Both the position numbers and the translations under genes were made by a program. Positions 1 to 10,130 of a stretch of DNA of 64,000 bases are shown here, piece after piece (position 1 is the stretch's first letter; every line of letters begins with the position of its first letter). The notes beneath the pieces are model-generated. The model made no database searches. It was not told where the DNA came from and was given only the letters and a program-made list of their open reading frames with translations. The stretch is from assembly GCA_032164245.1 (NCBI GenBank), contig JAVMKO010000010.1, forward strand, positions 31,632,189 through 31,696,188, in the 5' to 3' direction. This stretch comes from Sternotherus odoratus. Taxonomy: Eukaryota > Chordata > Testudines > Kinosternidae.

Positions 1-124
1 CTAGCGATGGATGGGTAGTTATTTAGGAGGAAGGGAAGATTTTCATGTGAGTGAGGACAGGGCAGCAGTTATGCTAGGGGAGAAAAGGGGCAATTCTATC
101 TGGAGCAGGAACAATGTTAAGGAG

Positions 125-412
125 AGATTCATAGAGTCAAAGGCCAGAAGGGACCATTACGATCATCGAGTCTGACCTGCTGCATAGCATAGGCCAGAGC
201 GCCTCACCCAAGGATCTCTACCCAGAGCTTCTGGTTGAGCGAGAGCACTTCTTTAAGGAAGACACCCAGTCTTGACTGACAGACTCCAGAGGATGGGGGC
301 TCTACCACACCCTAGGTAAGCTGTTCCAACAGGCAGTTCCCTTGTGCCTTATTCTGTCTGAATGTGTCTGTCTTCGGTTGCTAAGCACTGGATCTCTGCT
401 GGATTAAAGGGA
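125..412 (-). repeat. CR1-like LINE fragment (3' part)
   Basis: The plus strand begins 'tcatagagtcaaaggccag' and continues with 'agaagggaccatta' and 'tctgacctgctgca'. This is the reverse complement of the 3' portion of turtle/bird CR1 retroposons. It is diverged and has internal gaps, and no reading frame survives. It runs until about 'ggattaaagg'. Ends are approximate. Confidence 0.75.
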
Positions 413-974
413 GAGGTGGCTAGTCTCCAAGCACCATTGCCCAGATGAAAAGGGCATCACCACATCTCAGACAGTTGGTGGAGTTTTTCCTAGAGGGGAT
501 CTGATGGGTTACATACTAGGTTCAACTCTGGGTGTGACAGAGAGGTGGATATTTTCAAAGGCATAAAGGATAATTAGGTGCCTAACTCCCATTGTTCTCC
601 TAAACAAGTTGGGCACTTTGGTGCCATTTATGCCTTTGAAAGTCTCCCCACGTGTATATTGGCTTTACTGAGTTCTTCCCTAGGATGTGTTTGGCCTCAA
701 ATTTTACAGCACACAAAGCTGACTCAGCAAAGTCATACCTGCAACCAGCTGATATTCCGTAAGTCACCCCTCCCAAAACAGTAATACATGCCTTAGAGAT
801 CACCTTGTCTGTGGCGATATCGAAGGGCACAGCATGAGCATCAGCACAGCCCCCTCCCCCATACACACCCCAGGATACCCTTTGTAAACAGCTAACCCAT
901 TTTGATTATGCCTTGTTATCCTCTGAGCCCTCTGTTTCTTACTTCCTGTATCTCACCAGAACTCGAGGTGCCAA
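413..974. other. No recognisable feature
   Basis: Short reading frames on both strands match no family I know. I see no splice-flanked exon, repeat end or RNA gene. Confidence 0.5.
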
Positions 975-1065
975 ATTGTGCCCTTTACATAAGTGCAAAT
1001 CCAGAGTAACCCTGGAGATGACAATGGAGTGATGCTGTGTAACAGAGAGTAGAATCCGGCCCTAC
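975..1065. repeat. Ancient amniote interspersed repeat
   Basis: The stretch 'agtgcaaatccagagtaac' followed by 'tagaatccggccc' matches an old palindromic amniote repeat. Its core normally reads 'actccattgacttcaatgg' and its tail 'agaatctggccc'. I cannot assign a library name. Confidence 0.45.
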
Positions 1066-3278
1066 GTCTTTGATCAACCCAGTGTCATTATAATGCACTG
1101 GGAGTAGGGTGTTCCACTCTGTGCCTCGCTCACAGAGGAAGTGGTTCTGTTACAACTCCCTACTATAGACCATGGCTAAGCTCAAGATGTAGTAACTCAC
1201 GCTTACAGCTGTCAAGAGCACCAGTTCAATCCCCTTTGTCAGCACAGATGGTGGCCATTACGTAATCATACGGGGCCTCAGGACTACAGAGAGATGGAGT
1301 AACAGGACACTACATCTTGCTTCATCCCCAGCCTCAGGATCAAGCACTAAGAGGCAAACCTGTTCTGAAACGCATGGGAATCCTCACGAATGGAAAATCA
1401 TTATTCTCCCAGGCTGCGTGTTATTTCTAGCATAGAAAAAGGCGAGCCAGGGACCATCCAGAAAGCCATTCCCCAGGCACATGTAAATAATTCACAACTT
1501 GGTACCCAGAAAATCCTTCACTCCTCATTAGACAGCTCCAGTTTCACTGGAAACACTGCCTGTGTTAGAAGCACCGAGGTACGCAGTTATACCAGAGCCT
1601 CATGTACTTCCCCTGGCCTCCCCACTCCAGGGCATCCCTGACTCCAGCCACCACTCTTCCCCAGGGACCACCCCCAAGCCTTACCGCTTGGGGTCTGCTA
1701 GGGGAGCCCCTAGTCTGAACTTTTTCCCAGCTGAGACTGGCTGCCCCCCCCCTTGCGGGTGCAGGAGGACTGGTCTCCTCATCAGACTCTGGGGAAGGGA
1801 CCCCAGGCATTGGGACCCCCGCAGAGTTCAGGAAGAAGCCCCGCATCACAGGAGAGAAGGAATCATTCTCAGACTGCAGCGCTGGTCTGGGAGCAGACGA
1901 AACCAGCGCTCCTTACCCTGAGGCTAGAAACTGATGCTGCACCCCCGGGAAAGGCAATGTCCTGTGTGCCTGTCCACATGCCAGGGCTCATTTTAAACAG
2001 GTGATTTGGATATTTGGTGTGCGGTTCTATTTAAAAATGTCATTTATCAATCCACTTATCCCTGTCAGCTCTCACGCACACTGAGAATTGGGCAGACAGC
2101 CTGCAAAGTCTGCTCAGCCCTGGAGCAGACATGTCCTGCATCCACTCCCTAGTGCAGGCATCAAAGGGCACCAGACAGAGGCCAAAATGTATCAAAAAAA
2201 AACCTGAGCTAAACCAAAGTAGCTTTGGATCTGGGATCCTAAAAATCCCTGGCACACGTATGCTGCTTTAGGATGTGAAAGAAACACCCCCCTAAGCAAC
2301 ACAAGTTTCACCAGTATAAGTGGTAGTGTGCACAGCACTACGTCTCCCCCGACATAGGTACCGCCGCTCATTGAGGTGGCATAGATGGCATTATGTGAAT
2401 GGGGACAGAATGGCAACACAAGTGATCTTACAGCGGCACAGCTTCATCGGTACATGTGTAAACATGGCCTTAGCCTGTAATGGAGGAAAAGCAAGCAACC
2501 ATTTGGGTGGTGACTTTGGGGTTTTCTCTTCCTCCCCTGTTGGGGGGAACCTCTAAGTCCTTTCCTCCTATAATAGATGCTCAGATGCAGCTGGGTCTCT
2601 GGACAGAGCCAGGAGTGCTCTGAGCAGCAGCCCACCAGTTGGGTCTGGCAGAGGTAGCAGAGCACTGCTCACGCTCTCCCAGCATGGGCCACCAGCTGTT
2701 GTCTGCCTGGAAGAAGCCCTAGTAGTATGTTCACATGGGTGCGTTAGGAATTATAATGAGTTAAAGAGACTCTTGGGAGCAGGGCCCCAAACATCAGCCA
2801 TGTTATTTTGAACCCCAGTGATAATGAATTGGTGACATTTAGGATTTGGGTCTTCACACATCCCCTCAGCACAACCGCACATGCTGTACTATCGAAGGGA
2901 TTGGAGGGAATTGGAAGGAATCTGTCTGGAAAAGGGATACAGATTGGCTCACAACCACTAAACTACACCCTGGTGAGGATCAGAGCAGGACTAGCACCCC
3001 AGCCCAATGGAACCAGTCAGTTTGCATCTAGGGCTGACTAGGGAGAACTCTCTGCAGCAGCTGGCTGCACATACAGGGTGTTGGCAATGTACAGGCTTTC
3101 CAGCCCAATTTATACATGAAAGGAAACAACATCTGAACTTATGCTCCAAAACACATCTCTCTCCAACAAGCGCAACGAGCAATACATGGTTAGGAAAGTG
3201 CTCCGAGATGAAAGGAGCTAGATTACTAAAATATTATTATTTTATAACCACGCTTCACATCACCTTTCCTTTCTTTAG
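1066..3278. other. Gene-free stretch; GC-rich patch at 1560-1920
   Basis: Open frames on both strands at 1562-1921 follow from GC richness. They encode low-complexity Pro/Ser/Arg sequence with no domain I recognise. 2280-2480 ends in 'tgtaaacatggcctta', which resembles the tail of a transposon-like repeat, but I cannot place the family. The rest shows nothing. Confidence 0.45.
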
Positions 3279-3336
3279 ACAAATGGGCCCGCCAGACATC
3301 ATCCTACGTCACTGCAGATTGCTTCCAGCTTTGCAG
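3279..3336 (+). other. Splice-bounded open segment (weak exon candidate)
   Basis: A pyrimidine-rich acceptor 'cctttcctttctttag' precedes 58 bases ending in 'ttgcag', followed by a donor 'gtcagt'. One frame is open for 18 complete codons (it includes 'KWARQTSSYV'). I do not recognise the peptide. The segment is short and such signals arise by chance in vertebrate DNA. A noncoding RNA exon is as likely as a coding one, and chance is likelier than either. Confidence 0.12.
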
Positions 3337-3584
3337 GTCAGTCAGGATCAGTGGCAGGAAGGGCGGAACGGCAATATCAAAGGGATTTATCATCGGGGCT
3401 AGGGGTACCATGGGGGTTGGGAGCTGCTCTCATTTTCCATTTCCTTGTATGCCTTGCATGAGTAACCTTGTTACGATTAAGTTCGGATACAGGTTCAGAT
3501 CAGGGGGTGAAGTGCATGTTACTTTACCTTCAAGGACACAGTGTGGTTAAAAAAACCACATGGTCTATCTAGTCTAGCAGGTAA

Positions 3585-3755
3585 GGCACTGGGATGGCAA
3601 TAAAGCTACCTGGATTCTGCTCCCAGCACTACCACTACCTTACAGTGTGACCTTGCTCAAGTCATTTCTATTCCCCTTGCCTCTGTTTAAATGGGATAAT
3701 GGCTCTGACCTCCTTTGTAATCCACTTGGAGAGCAATGGATTGAAAGTGCTCAGT
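3585..3755 (+). repeat. MIR-type SINE
   Basis: The MIR core reads 'tacagtgtgaccttgctcaa' followed by 'gtcatttc' and 'cctctgtttaaatgggataa'. The tail 'ccacttggagagcaatggat' follows. Diverged but in the correct order. Confidence 0.8.
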
Positions 3756-4279
3756 AGGAGCTGACTACTGGGACCCTGATCATGGAATGAGCTACTGTAA
3801 CAAAATAATTAGCAATCTAAGGGGTCATAATTGAGGAGTTTCTTCCCCAATTCCCTTCACAGTTTGTAGAAAAATCCTGCCTTGGTCCTAGATTTGAGCT
3901 ACCAAATTTGACGCCGCAGGACTACTTTTGTGGATTTTAGAGGAGAGGCAAAATGAGAAAGACGATGCAACCTCAGCTATGGGAGCAGCTGCCATTCCTC
4001 CACAATAACCCACAGCATTTATCAACAGCAAAACCTCACTGCCTGTAAGCAAGCACCGCCACCACCATGACCACAACCCATGTCCCTTGTGAGCCAGCCT
4101 GCAGGGGAGCTGTTCTAGATCGGCAGAAATCATTTAGAGTAATGCTGCCTAACCTTTTCTAATGTTTATGAATATGTCAACTGCAGCTGAGTTGAAGTCT
4201 CCATCCTCGGACTCGGGTGATCCTATCTGCAGTGTGCCTGGAAGGATTAACATCGCCACCACCACACACTAACAGAGCA

Positions 4280-4395
4280 CCTTTTCACCCAAGGATGACC
4301 CACCAAAGGCCACACAGCAAGTCGGTGGCAGAGTCAAGAATACCACCCAGGTCTCTGGACGCCTTGTTCCCTTCTCTAACTCTTAGCCATGCTGT
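4280..4395 (-). repeat. MIR-type SINE fragment
   Basis: The reverse-strand MIR/CORE signature is 'ggccacacagcaagtcggtg' with 'gcagagtcaagaatacc' and 'ccaggtctctgga'. Confidence 0.75.
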
Positions 4396-4924
4396 CTGCA
4401 GTGAGCTCCAGAGCAGGGTATTTTTGTTTAGGAGGAAGGAATTAAAATGGATATGGATATAGACACATTCCGGTTTTGTTTCAAGGGGTTAATGAGTTCC
4501 AAAGCAATGCCTGTCGAGTGAAAAGTATGTCCACGTATCGGTCCAAAGGATATCCAAACAGGAACCTTTCAATTAAAAGACTCCTTTAATATTGTAGGTT
4601 CCTACTGTGGAGCTGTTTTCCTGGTCTTGACTGCTTTCAGGAGAGCTATCTCATTATTTCTATTTCTTCATTCCCCCACTTCTGTGCATGCGGCACAGGG
4701 GTGCCGGCTTGACAATGGGTAATGTTTATTCATCTCCGATCTGTGTGTATGTGCGCACTTCTCCTCTCTCTATTCTTGTCTCCCCAGATAATGATTTGCA
4801 CGGGGCTTCTCCCGCCAGATCAACTGGCTGGGTGCAGGCCAACCTTGCTGGTACAGCCCCTAATGAAGCAGAGGACAAAACACTGTTACGAAACCCACTC
4901 GAGTTACTGGTTTCAAACCGTTTA
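4396..4924. other. No recognisable gene
   Basis: At 4788-4850 a good polypyrimidine acceptor ('tattcttgtctccccag') precedes 63 bases ending at a weak donor 'gtacag'. The peptide matches nothing I know. Otherwise unremarkable. Confidence 0.35.
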
Positions 4925-4992
4925 GAACCCAATAGATTTCAATGGGAGCTTTTCCCATTGACTTCAATAGAATCAAACTCAGGCTCAGAGCA
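4925..4992. repeat. Ancient amniote repeat with palindromic core
   Basis: The paired motifs 'agatttcaatgggagctt' and 'cattgacttcaatagaatc' and the tail 'ctcaggctcagagcagg' are typical of the same old amniote repeat type seen at 975-1065. Confidence 0.5.
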
Positions 4993-5424
4993 GGATGTGT
5001 TATGCAAGACCAATCCTTTTCCTCCTCCCAAAAAGTACTGATCCTAAACACCATATTTGTCATAGGATTTACTGCAGTATGTGCGGAATTTGCTACAGAA
5101 TACTGTATCAATACAATGTCCCTTTTTTCTCTCCTCCTGTATTATTCTCGAGTGGTATATTTCCTTGTCTAGTGGAATAAATTAGTCCATATGTGAGATT
5201 TAATTAGCAAATAGCTAAGCAAACAGTTTTCTTTAGAATGAGCGCCATATTGGCATGCCGGGGGAAAGCTGGGACATAAGGAAGAGTTTCTCTTGGATGA
5301 GCGCTTGGCAGTGGCATGGCGCTTGACTGCCATGCTCGGCTGCTGTTGTATTTGCAGCTCGCCAAATCACAGATTTTTCTGTTTCCTGGCCATTCCAAAC
5401 CCCAGAAAAACATAGTCAAAGGCT

Positions 5425-5720
5425 TTGGGAGTTTTCAGCAAATTGAAAAAGTTTCATTTCTGACTGAACAAAAACATTGAGTTTTCATTTTAACTCATTT
5501 TCAAACATTCCTTTTAAATAAAATAACATTTTGAAACCAAAGGTCATGTCGAGTGGAAAAAATCAAAATATTTTGTTTTAAAAAAGTCAAAATTAAATAT
5601 TTTAACTTTTGTGGAATTTGGATTTTATTTTTCCCTACACAAACAATTTGGCAAACCCAACATAAATTCACAAAACATTTCAGGTTTGCTGAATCTGTAA
5701 CTCCCAGCTCTAATCTTATT
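5425..5720. repeat. AT-rich interspersed repeat, type A
   Basis: The block is rich in 'aaaatttt'-type words such as 'caaaatattttg' and 'gaatttggattttattt', and ends 'gctctaatct'. Similar blocks lie at 12485-12660, 24360-24500, 25265-25440, 27215-27310 and 39720-40100. Several end near a phrase like 'caaccagccct' or 'gagctggtcagg', so this is probably one dispersed sauropsid family. Not named. Confidence 0.5.
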
Positions 5721-5899
5721 ACAGCAATGGCCATCTCCAAGCATAGCACATTCGGTCTCCAGCCACTCCACTCCACCAAGAGCCTGGCTCACAGAGATTC
5801 CTGGATCCTTCCCATGCCGTTGGACCTTGCTTAGGTCATGACCAAGACTCCACCATCCCTGCCCATCCTGAGCCGCTCTTAGCGTGTCCCCTGTGTTAA

Positions 5900-6625
5900 G
5901 TCCCATAAAGTTTTCCCGTGGAGTAGCACTGATGGAAAGATTCTTTTGCTTGTCCTTTTTTGTGTGTCCCTCCAGCTACCCCAGGGAAACCTGTCCTGGC
6001 AGACGCTCCAACTTCACTCTTAACACAAGACCCAGACACGTCCATCTTCTTTTCTAGGTAACTTTGAAAGTAAGGCGCTGTTGAACTTTCTGATGAATCT
6101 CAGCATTTGTTATCAACTCTTTCTATTGAACACCTAGTTATTTTCCTGAGGCACGTGCCTTGGAAGGCATTTCGACATCTGTCTGTACCTCAGGTGGATT
6201 TCCAGCTCTCACACCCATATGGTGAGATGGGAATAAATAACATTTGAGTTGAAGATTCACAGTTTGATCTTTATGCTGTAGATTTCCAATGACCAAATCT
6301 TGTTTAAATTGGTAAATGCAGCTGCCACCTTGTCAAGTCGTGACATTACTTCTCTCTGGACATCCCCATTGGCTGGCATGTTACTGCCAAGATACATTAA
6401 TTGACTCCCCTCTTATGCTCCTTTGCCTTCTAAAGCAATGCTTGAGTTGGGAGTTGCTAGGATTTTCATTAGATTTGTTTTCCATCATTGATTATTAACC
6501 CTGTCTTTTCTGTGGGGCTGGACAGGTTTTCATGCTTAATTGCCTGCTGGTTGCACTGCCACAGAGAGCTATGTCCTCAGCAAAATCTAAATCTTCTAGT
6601 GTCCTGTTGAGTTACGTGGTGCTTG
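5900..6625 (-). repeat. Decayed non-LTR retrotransposon, reverse transcriptase end
   Basis: On the minus strand the catalytic motif appears as 'LEDLDFAED' at 6593-6567 (family form LxDLDFADD). Further downstream, at 6394-6383, comes 'YLGS', then 'RLDKVAAAFTNLNKIW' and a degraded 'IFNSNV' block. This is the order found in RTE-like LINE reverse transcriptases: palm aspartates first, then the thumb region. The frame contains stops and shifts, so it encodes nothing functional. One catalytic Asp position reads Glu. Clade assignment is by recall. Boundaries are approximate. Confidence 0.7.
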
Positions 6626-6814
6626 TGTTGTAACCATCTGCAATTTAGCTCATAATTAATTTAATGGCAACGGTAAACAATAGAGAAGATTTCAGATGCA
6701 CCCAAATCCCTGCTGTGGTGAATTAAAGAACCACAAAGCCTTACTTGGATTTACTTAGTCAGCTGCACAAACAAAGAGACAACATTCCCTCGTCAATGGG
6801 ACACTGGACTGGAA

Positions 6815-7030
6815 CTCAGCATATTCAGGTTTTATTCCACTGATCTACCATGTGATCTTGTCCAAGTCATTTCTCTTTCCCCTCCCACCTTTTGTCTGAC
6901 TTACCTCATTAGACCAGTAAGCTCTTTGGAGCAGGGAGGCTCTCCCAGTACATGTTTGGACAACATCTAGCACAACAGGGTCTCAACCTTTGTAAAGGCC
7001 TCTAAGTCCTACTCCAATATAAATGAAAAT
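6815..7030 (+). repeat. MIR-type SINE with tail
   Basis: 'catgtgatcttgtccaagtc' and 'atttctctttcccc' form the core. 'agaccagtaagctctttgg' and 'agcagggaggctc' with 'catctagcacaacagggtct' form the 3' part. Confidence 0.8.
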
Positions 7031-7314
7031 ACTGTACGTTCCTAAACAGTGGGGGAAGTGCACTGGTGAGAGCTGTGTGAAAGGAAGGACAATTTTCCAC
7101 TACATTTTATGGGGAAATATTTCTCCTCTCTGCCCGAGGCAGTTGGGTGCCCCTGATAGACTGCTCTTTCACAATATTTTGGGGCAGCAGCTGTTTATTT
7201 AGAATCACACAAAGCATGGCTTTCATGCAGGGCTCAAACTGGGGATAAATGGGCAACAGCGCTCACCAAAATGCCTCCCGTCATTCTAACACCCCCAATG
7301 CACTTGTAGGCTGG

Positions 7315-7420
7315 AGCATCAGCAGGTGTGAGTCCCGGAGCTGCACTGAATTAAATGGAGCTTTGCTGATTTACACCAGGTGATAATCTGTCCCATGGAC
7401 TTTTCAGCTCCTCTTTCAAT
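7315..7420. repeat. Ancient amniote repeat
   Basis: 'gcactgaattaaatggagct' and 'gctgatttacaccaggtga' with 'taatctgtccca' match the degenerate 'ccagctgaggatctggcc' class of old repeats. Family name not assigned. Confidence 0.45.
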
Positions 7421-7867
7421 TCCAATGGCTCCAGAGCTGCAATAAATTATGCCCAAGGGACCAGTCCAGCAGGCTGGGACTACCAGAACAAAGTAGGTCT
7501 GTGGCCATACCCCCTTCCTTGGGGGCAGGAAAGAGAATGGCATAGAGCTTTTCTGCTGACCCTATGCCACCCAGAGATTCCCACTACATACAGGGATCCC
7601 CAGATAGCTGGAGTGGAGCACAGAGGAGGATCTGCTCTTCCTCCCTCAGCATACGTTCAACACATTAAAACAGTCAGGCCAGGCCATTTACAAATTGAAT
7701 TTCAGCATTGACAATAGACACAGGTCTCACCACGCCGGAGACTCTTGTCCCCAACTCATCTCCACAGCCTCACAAGCTGGAGATGCTAACCACTTCCAGC
7801 TGTAACCGACCCAGCCCAAACAGAAAGCCCCAAGCAGAGGCAAGAGGCTGCATGGCCCATTATAGAT

Positions 7868-8752
7868 GCTGGAGCCAGGGCTGGTGCAAGAACATTTTGC
7901 GCCCTAGGTGAAACTTCCACCTTGCGCCCCCCATCCCCCTTCCACATCGGTTCATTGAGGGGCAAATCCCAACGAGCCTTTATAGACCCCCAGGGGTCAG
8001 CCATGCCCAGGAGCTCCTCCCGAGACCAGTTTCTTACCTCCCCACCCCGAGCTCCCCTGGAGGGTAAACAGCCGTCCGCGAGCCCTCCCCATCTCACCCC
8101 ACCCCGGCAGCCCTCTGCCCCGAGCCGTGGGGCCATCACTGGCTTTGTCGGGTTTGGGCCACTGCAGCAGCTTCTGCACCAAGCAGACGTCCTCCACCTT
8201 CACCGCCTGCATCAGCTCCTGGCCCGTGCCCATGGTGAGTGGCCAGGCAAAGCGGGAGCGGGCCACCCTCAGAGGCCGAGCATCCCCCGGCCGGGGTGTG
8301 GGGCCCCAAGCCTGCTCTGGAAGGGGCGGTGGTGGCTCACACACCCAGGAGCTGCAGAGCCCAAGCACAGCAAGGGCGGAGCTGAGGGGCACACAGGAGC
8401 CAGCTCCAGCAATGCATCTGCTGCAGGAGCCCCTGTGTGGGAGGAGCACACCAGGCCTCAGCCCAGGCAGGAGGGCGTGGCTGCTCCCCACTAGCGATGC
8501 CGCCCCCTTTGCAGGGCTGCTACTCCCCTGCACCGTGCCTGCTCCTCCATGAGCACGACGCTCTGGATCTCTGGTGCGTCCAGAAGGCAGCTCCTCCCTG
8601 CCGAGCCAGGCAGCCACATTGGCTGCCTGGGAAACCCCAGTGCAGCAGGGACCAGCCCCCCTGGCAGGGCACCGCTTTTTGGTGCTCCCAAATCTTGGCA
8701 CCCGAAGCAGCTGCCTAGTTCCCCTAGTAGTTACACCGGCCCTGGCTGGAGC
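7868..8752. mobile_element. Non-autonomous hAT transposon carrying a captured exon
   Basis: The 869-bp element (7876-8744) is flanked by a perfect 8-bp target duplication, gctggagc, at 7868-7875 and 8745-8752, the length typical of hAT transposition. Its ends read 'cagggctggtgcaa' and, reverse-complemented, 'cagggccggtgtaa': 12 of 14 match as inverted repeats. Both flanks carry 'gcgccctaggtg'- and 'ggcacccgaagcag'-type phrases that I recall from a dispersed turtle family. There is no transposase. The interior is GC- and CpG-rich and encodes, on the minus strand, a peptide like the CASKIN1 N-terminus (separate entry). A 259-codon open frame spans most of the element on the minus strand but is mostly low-complexity translation. 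Confidence 0.85.
8141..8233 (-). pseudogene. CASKIN1-like: Captured CASKIN1-like first coding exon inside hAT element
   Basis: A minus-strand ATG in good context ('cactcaccatggg', 8233) opens 31 codons containing 'QELMQAVKVEDV', 'VQKLLQ' and 'PKPDKA'. From memory, mammalian CASKIN1 begins with QELVQAVKAEDV, AQRLLQ and PRPGKA at the same spacing; I count about 19 identities over 30 positions. CASKIN1 is a presynaptic/neuronal ankyrin-repeat, SH3 and SAM scaffold that binds CASK; this segment would lead into its first ankyrin repeat. Homology stops after 'GCC', beside 'agtgatgg', which may be the decayed exon-1 donor. No ankyrin repeats follow, so it is a fragment and not a working gene. It sits wholly between the transposon ends, so it moved with the element. 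CASKIN2 is a less good match. The call rests on recalled sequence, not a search. Confidence 0.72.
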
Positions 8753-9089
8753 ACAGCGGAATATTTCAACAGGCAATCGTTAAGGTACACGGCAAGATGA
8801 GAATTGCGAAACTGCTGCTTGGACAACACTGAGATGGGACACGGCGGACCCCCACCCCTCCCCATCACCCCCTTTGCACTGCTCGCTGCTTTGCCAGCAC
8901 TGAAATGGCTCCCACATGGCAGGCTGAAATCCCACAACCACACACCCTCCCAAAAGATCCATTCTTGTCAGTCCCACCCAGTCCTGAGACTCAGAAAATC
9001 CACGTCCAATCTCTAGTTTGGCCATGGGCTCCCAATATGCCCCGGGTGAATCACTCCCTCTTCCTCTTAATTCTTTGTCTATCCCATCT

Positions 9090-9182
9090 AGTCAGAGTGT
9101 AAGCTCACTAGGTACTGGTCTGCCTTTGCGTTTCTGCAGCACCTAACTCATGGGGCTCCATTAAGATCTCTTTGTGATACAA
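9090..9182 (+). repeat. L2/MIR-type 3' tail
   Basis: 'cagagtgtaagctcactagg' followed by 'ctgcagcacctaactcatgg' and 'ggctccatt' is the conserved tail shared by MIR-like and L2-like elements in sauropsids. Confidence 0.6.
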
Positions 9183-9224
9183 GGAAGAAAAGACTATTCC
9201 CAAAATACAGCGTGTGAACTCCAA

Positions 9225-9227
<3 letters not shown>

Positions 9228-9272
<45 letters not shown>
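9228..9272. repeat. (GA)n microsatellite
   Basis: About 22 perfect GA units. It falls in an otherwise unique stretch. The 'RERERE' reading frame over it is an artefact. Confidence 0.97.
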
Positions 9273-9275
<3 letters not shown>

Positions 9276-9299
9276 TAGCTCAACTTTACAGGCCCAACG

Positions 9300-9999
9300 G
9301 CTGGTGGTAAAGGGAACTCATTTTCCTGTAATGAGAGATGACTACACTTCGTTAACTCAAACTTTCTCATTAATCACCTTTGCGTTGCCTCTGTCTGCCT
9401 CAACGCTGTCAGGCCGTAATAATATATGAAGAACATTTATTTATTCTCCAACTTCCCACTCAGTAAAGATATACGGCACTGTAGAAATGGATTTATCCTG
9501 ACACTCAGCTCTCAGCACAATGAGGCTAATTTAAACACACATTTGAGTCAAATCTCCTTTCTTCTCTCTCCTCCTTTTATTTTATTTTAAAGACTGCAGG
9601 TGCCGAGTTGGGCAATTAGAAACGACAGGCAACTGCGGCAAGAACGCCGTTGTTGTTTTTAGCGTGGCTTCAGATTAAGACCGTTCCTTTTCCCTGCAAA
9701 CAATGCAGCAGCCTGAACTGCTTTGCTGGGGCCAAAGTAAAGCCCAGAGAAATATCCCGATACAAACCAGTGCATAGAGACGGAGACGGTAAAGGACTGC
9801 AGGCACTACGAATGGGCCTTCTGCTCTGACTAAATAAGGGCTGATCATGTTTTATCTTTGCCACGATGCTGGCAAAACTGTGGACACTCATTCGGCAGCT
9901 GGTGTGCCTAGACCCCTGCTGATCGTGCAGACCAGCACTGTATCATCATTTCCTCGTACTCCCCAATCTCCATCTGTCTGCATCCACCTGCTATATCTC
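9300..9999. other. Gene-free, partly AT-rich unique stretch
   Basis: No repeat ends are visible. 9480-9660 is compositionally even and contains 'ggctaatttaaac' and 'gggcaattagaaac' homeodomain-like cores, so it could be a conserved noncoding segment. No gene seen. Confidence 0.35.
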
Positions 10000-10130
10000 G
10001 TCTGAGTTTGAAAGCTCTCTGGGGCAGAGACCATCATTTTGTTCAGTGTTGGTACAGCACCTACCTAATGGGATCCTTAGCCAGGCCTGGGGCTCCAAGG
10101 CACTGTCATAATACAAGTAATAAATAATGA
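10000..10130 (+). repeat. L2/MIR-type 3' tail
   Basis: 'aaagctctctggggcagaga' and 'ccatcattttgttc' lead to 'ggtacagcacctacctaatg' and end in 'aatacaagtaataaataat'. Confidence 0.75.

Noticed and set aside
1562..1921. Pro/Ser-rich frames as an exon
   Set aside because: Both strands open because of GC content; no splice signals and no known protein.
7997..8776. 259-codon minus-strand frame as an intact gene
   Set aside because: Only about 31 codons resemble a protein. The rest is GC-rich transposon translated by chance, and the frame runs past the element's end.
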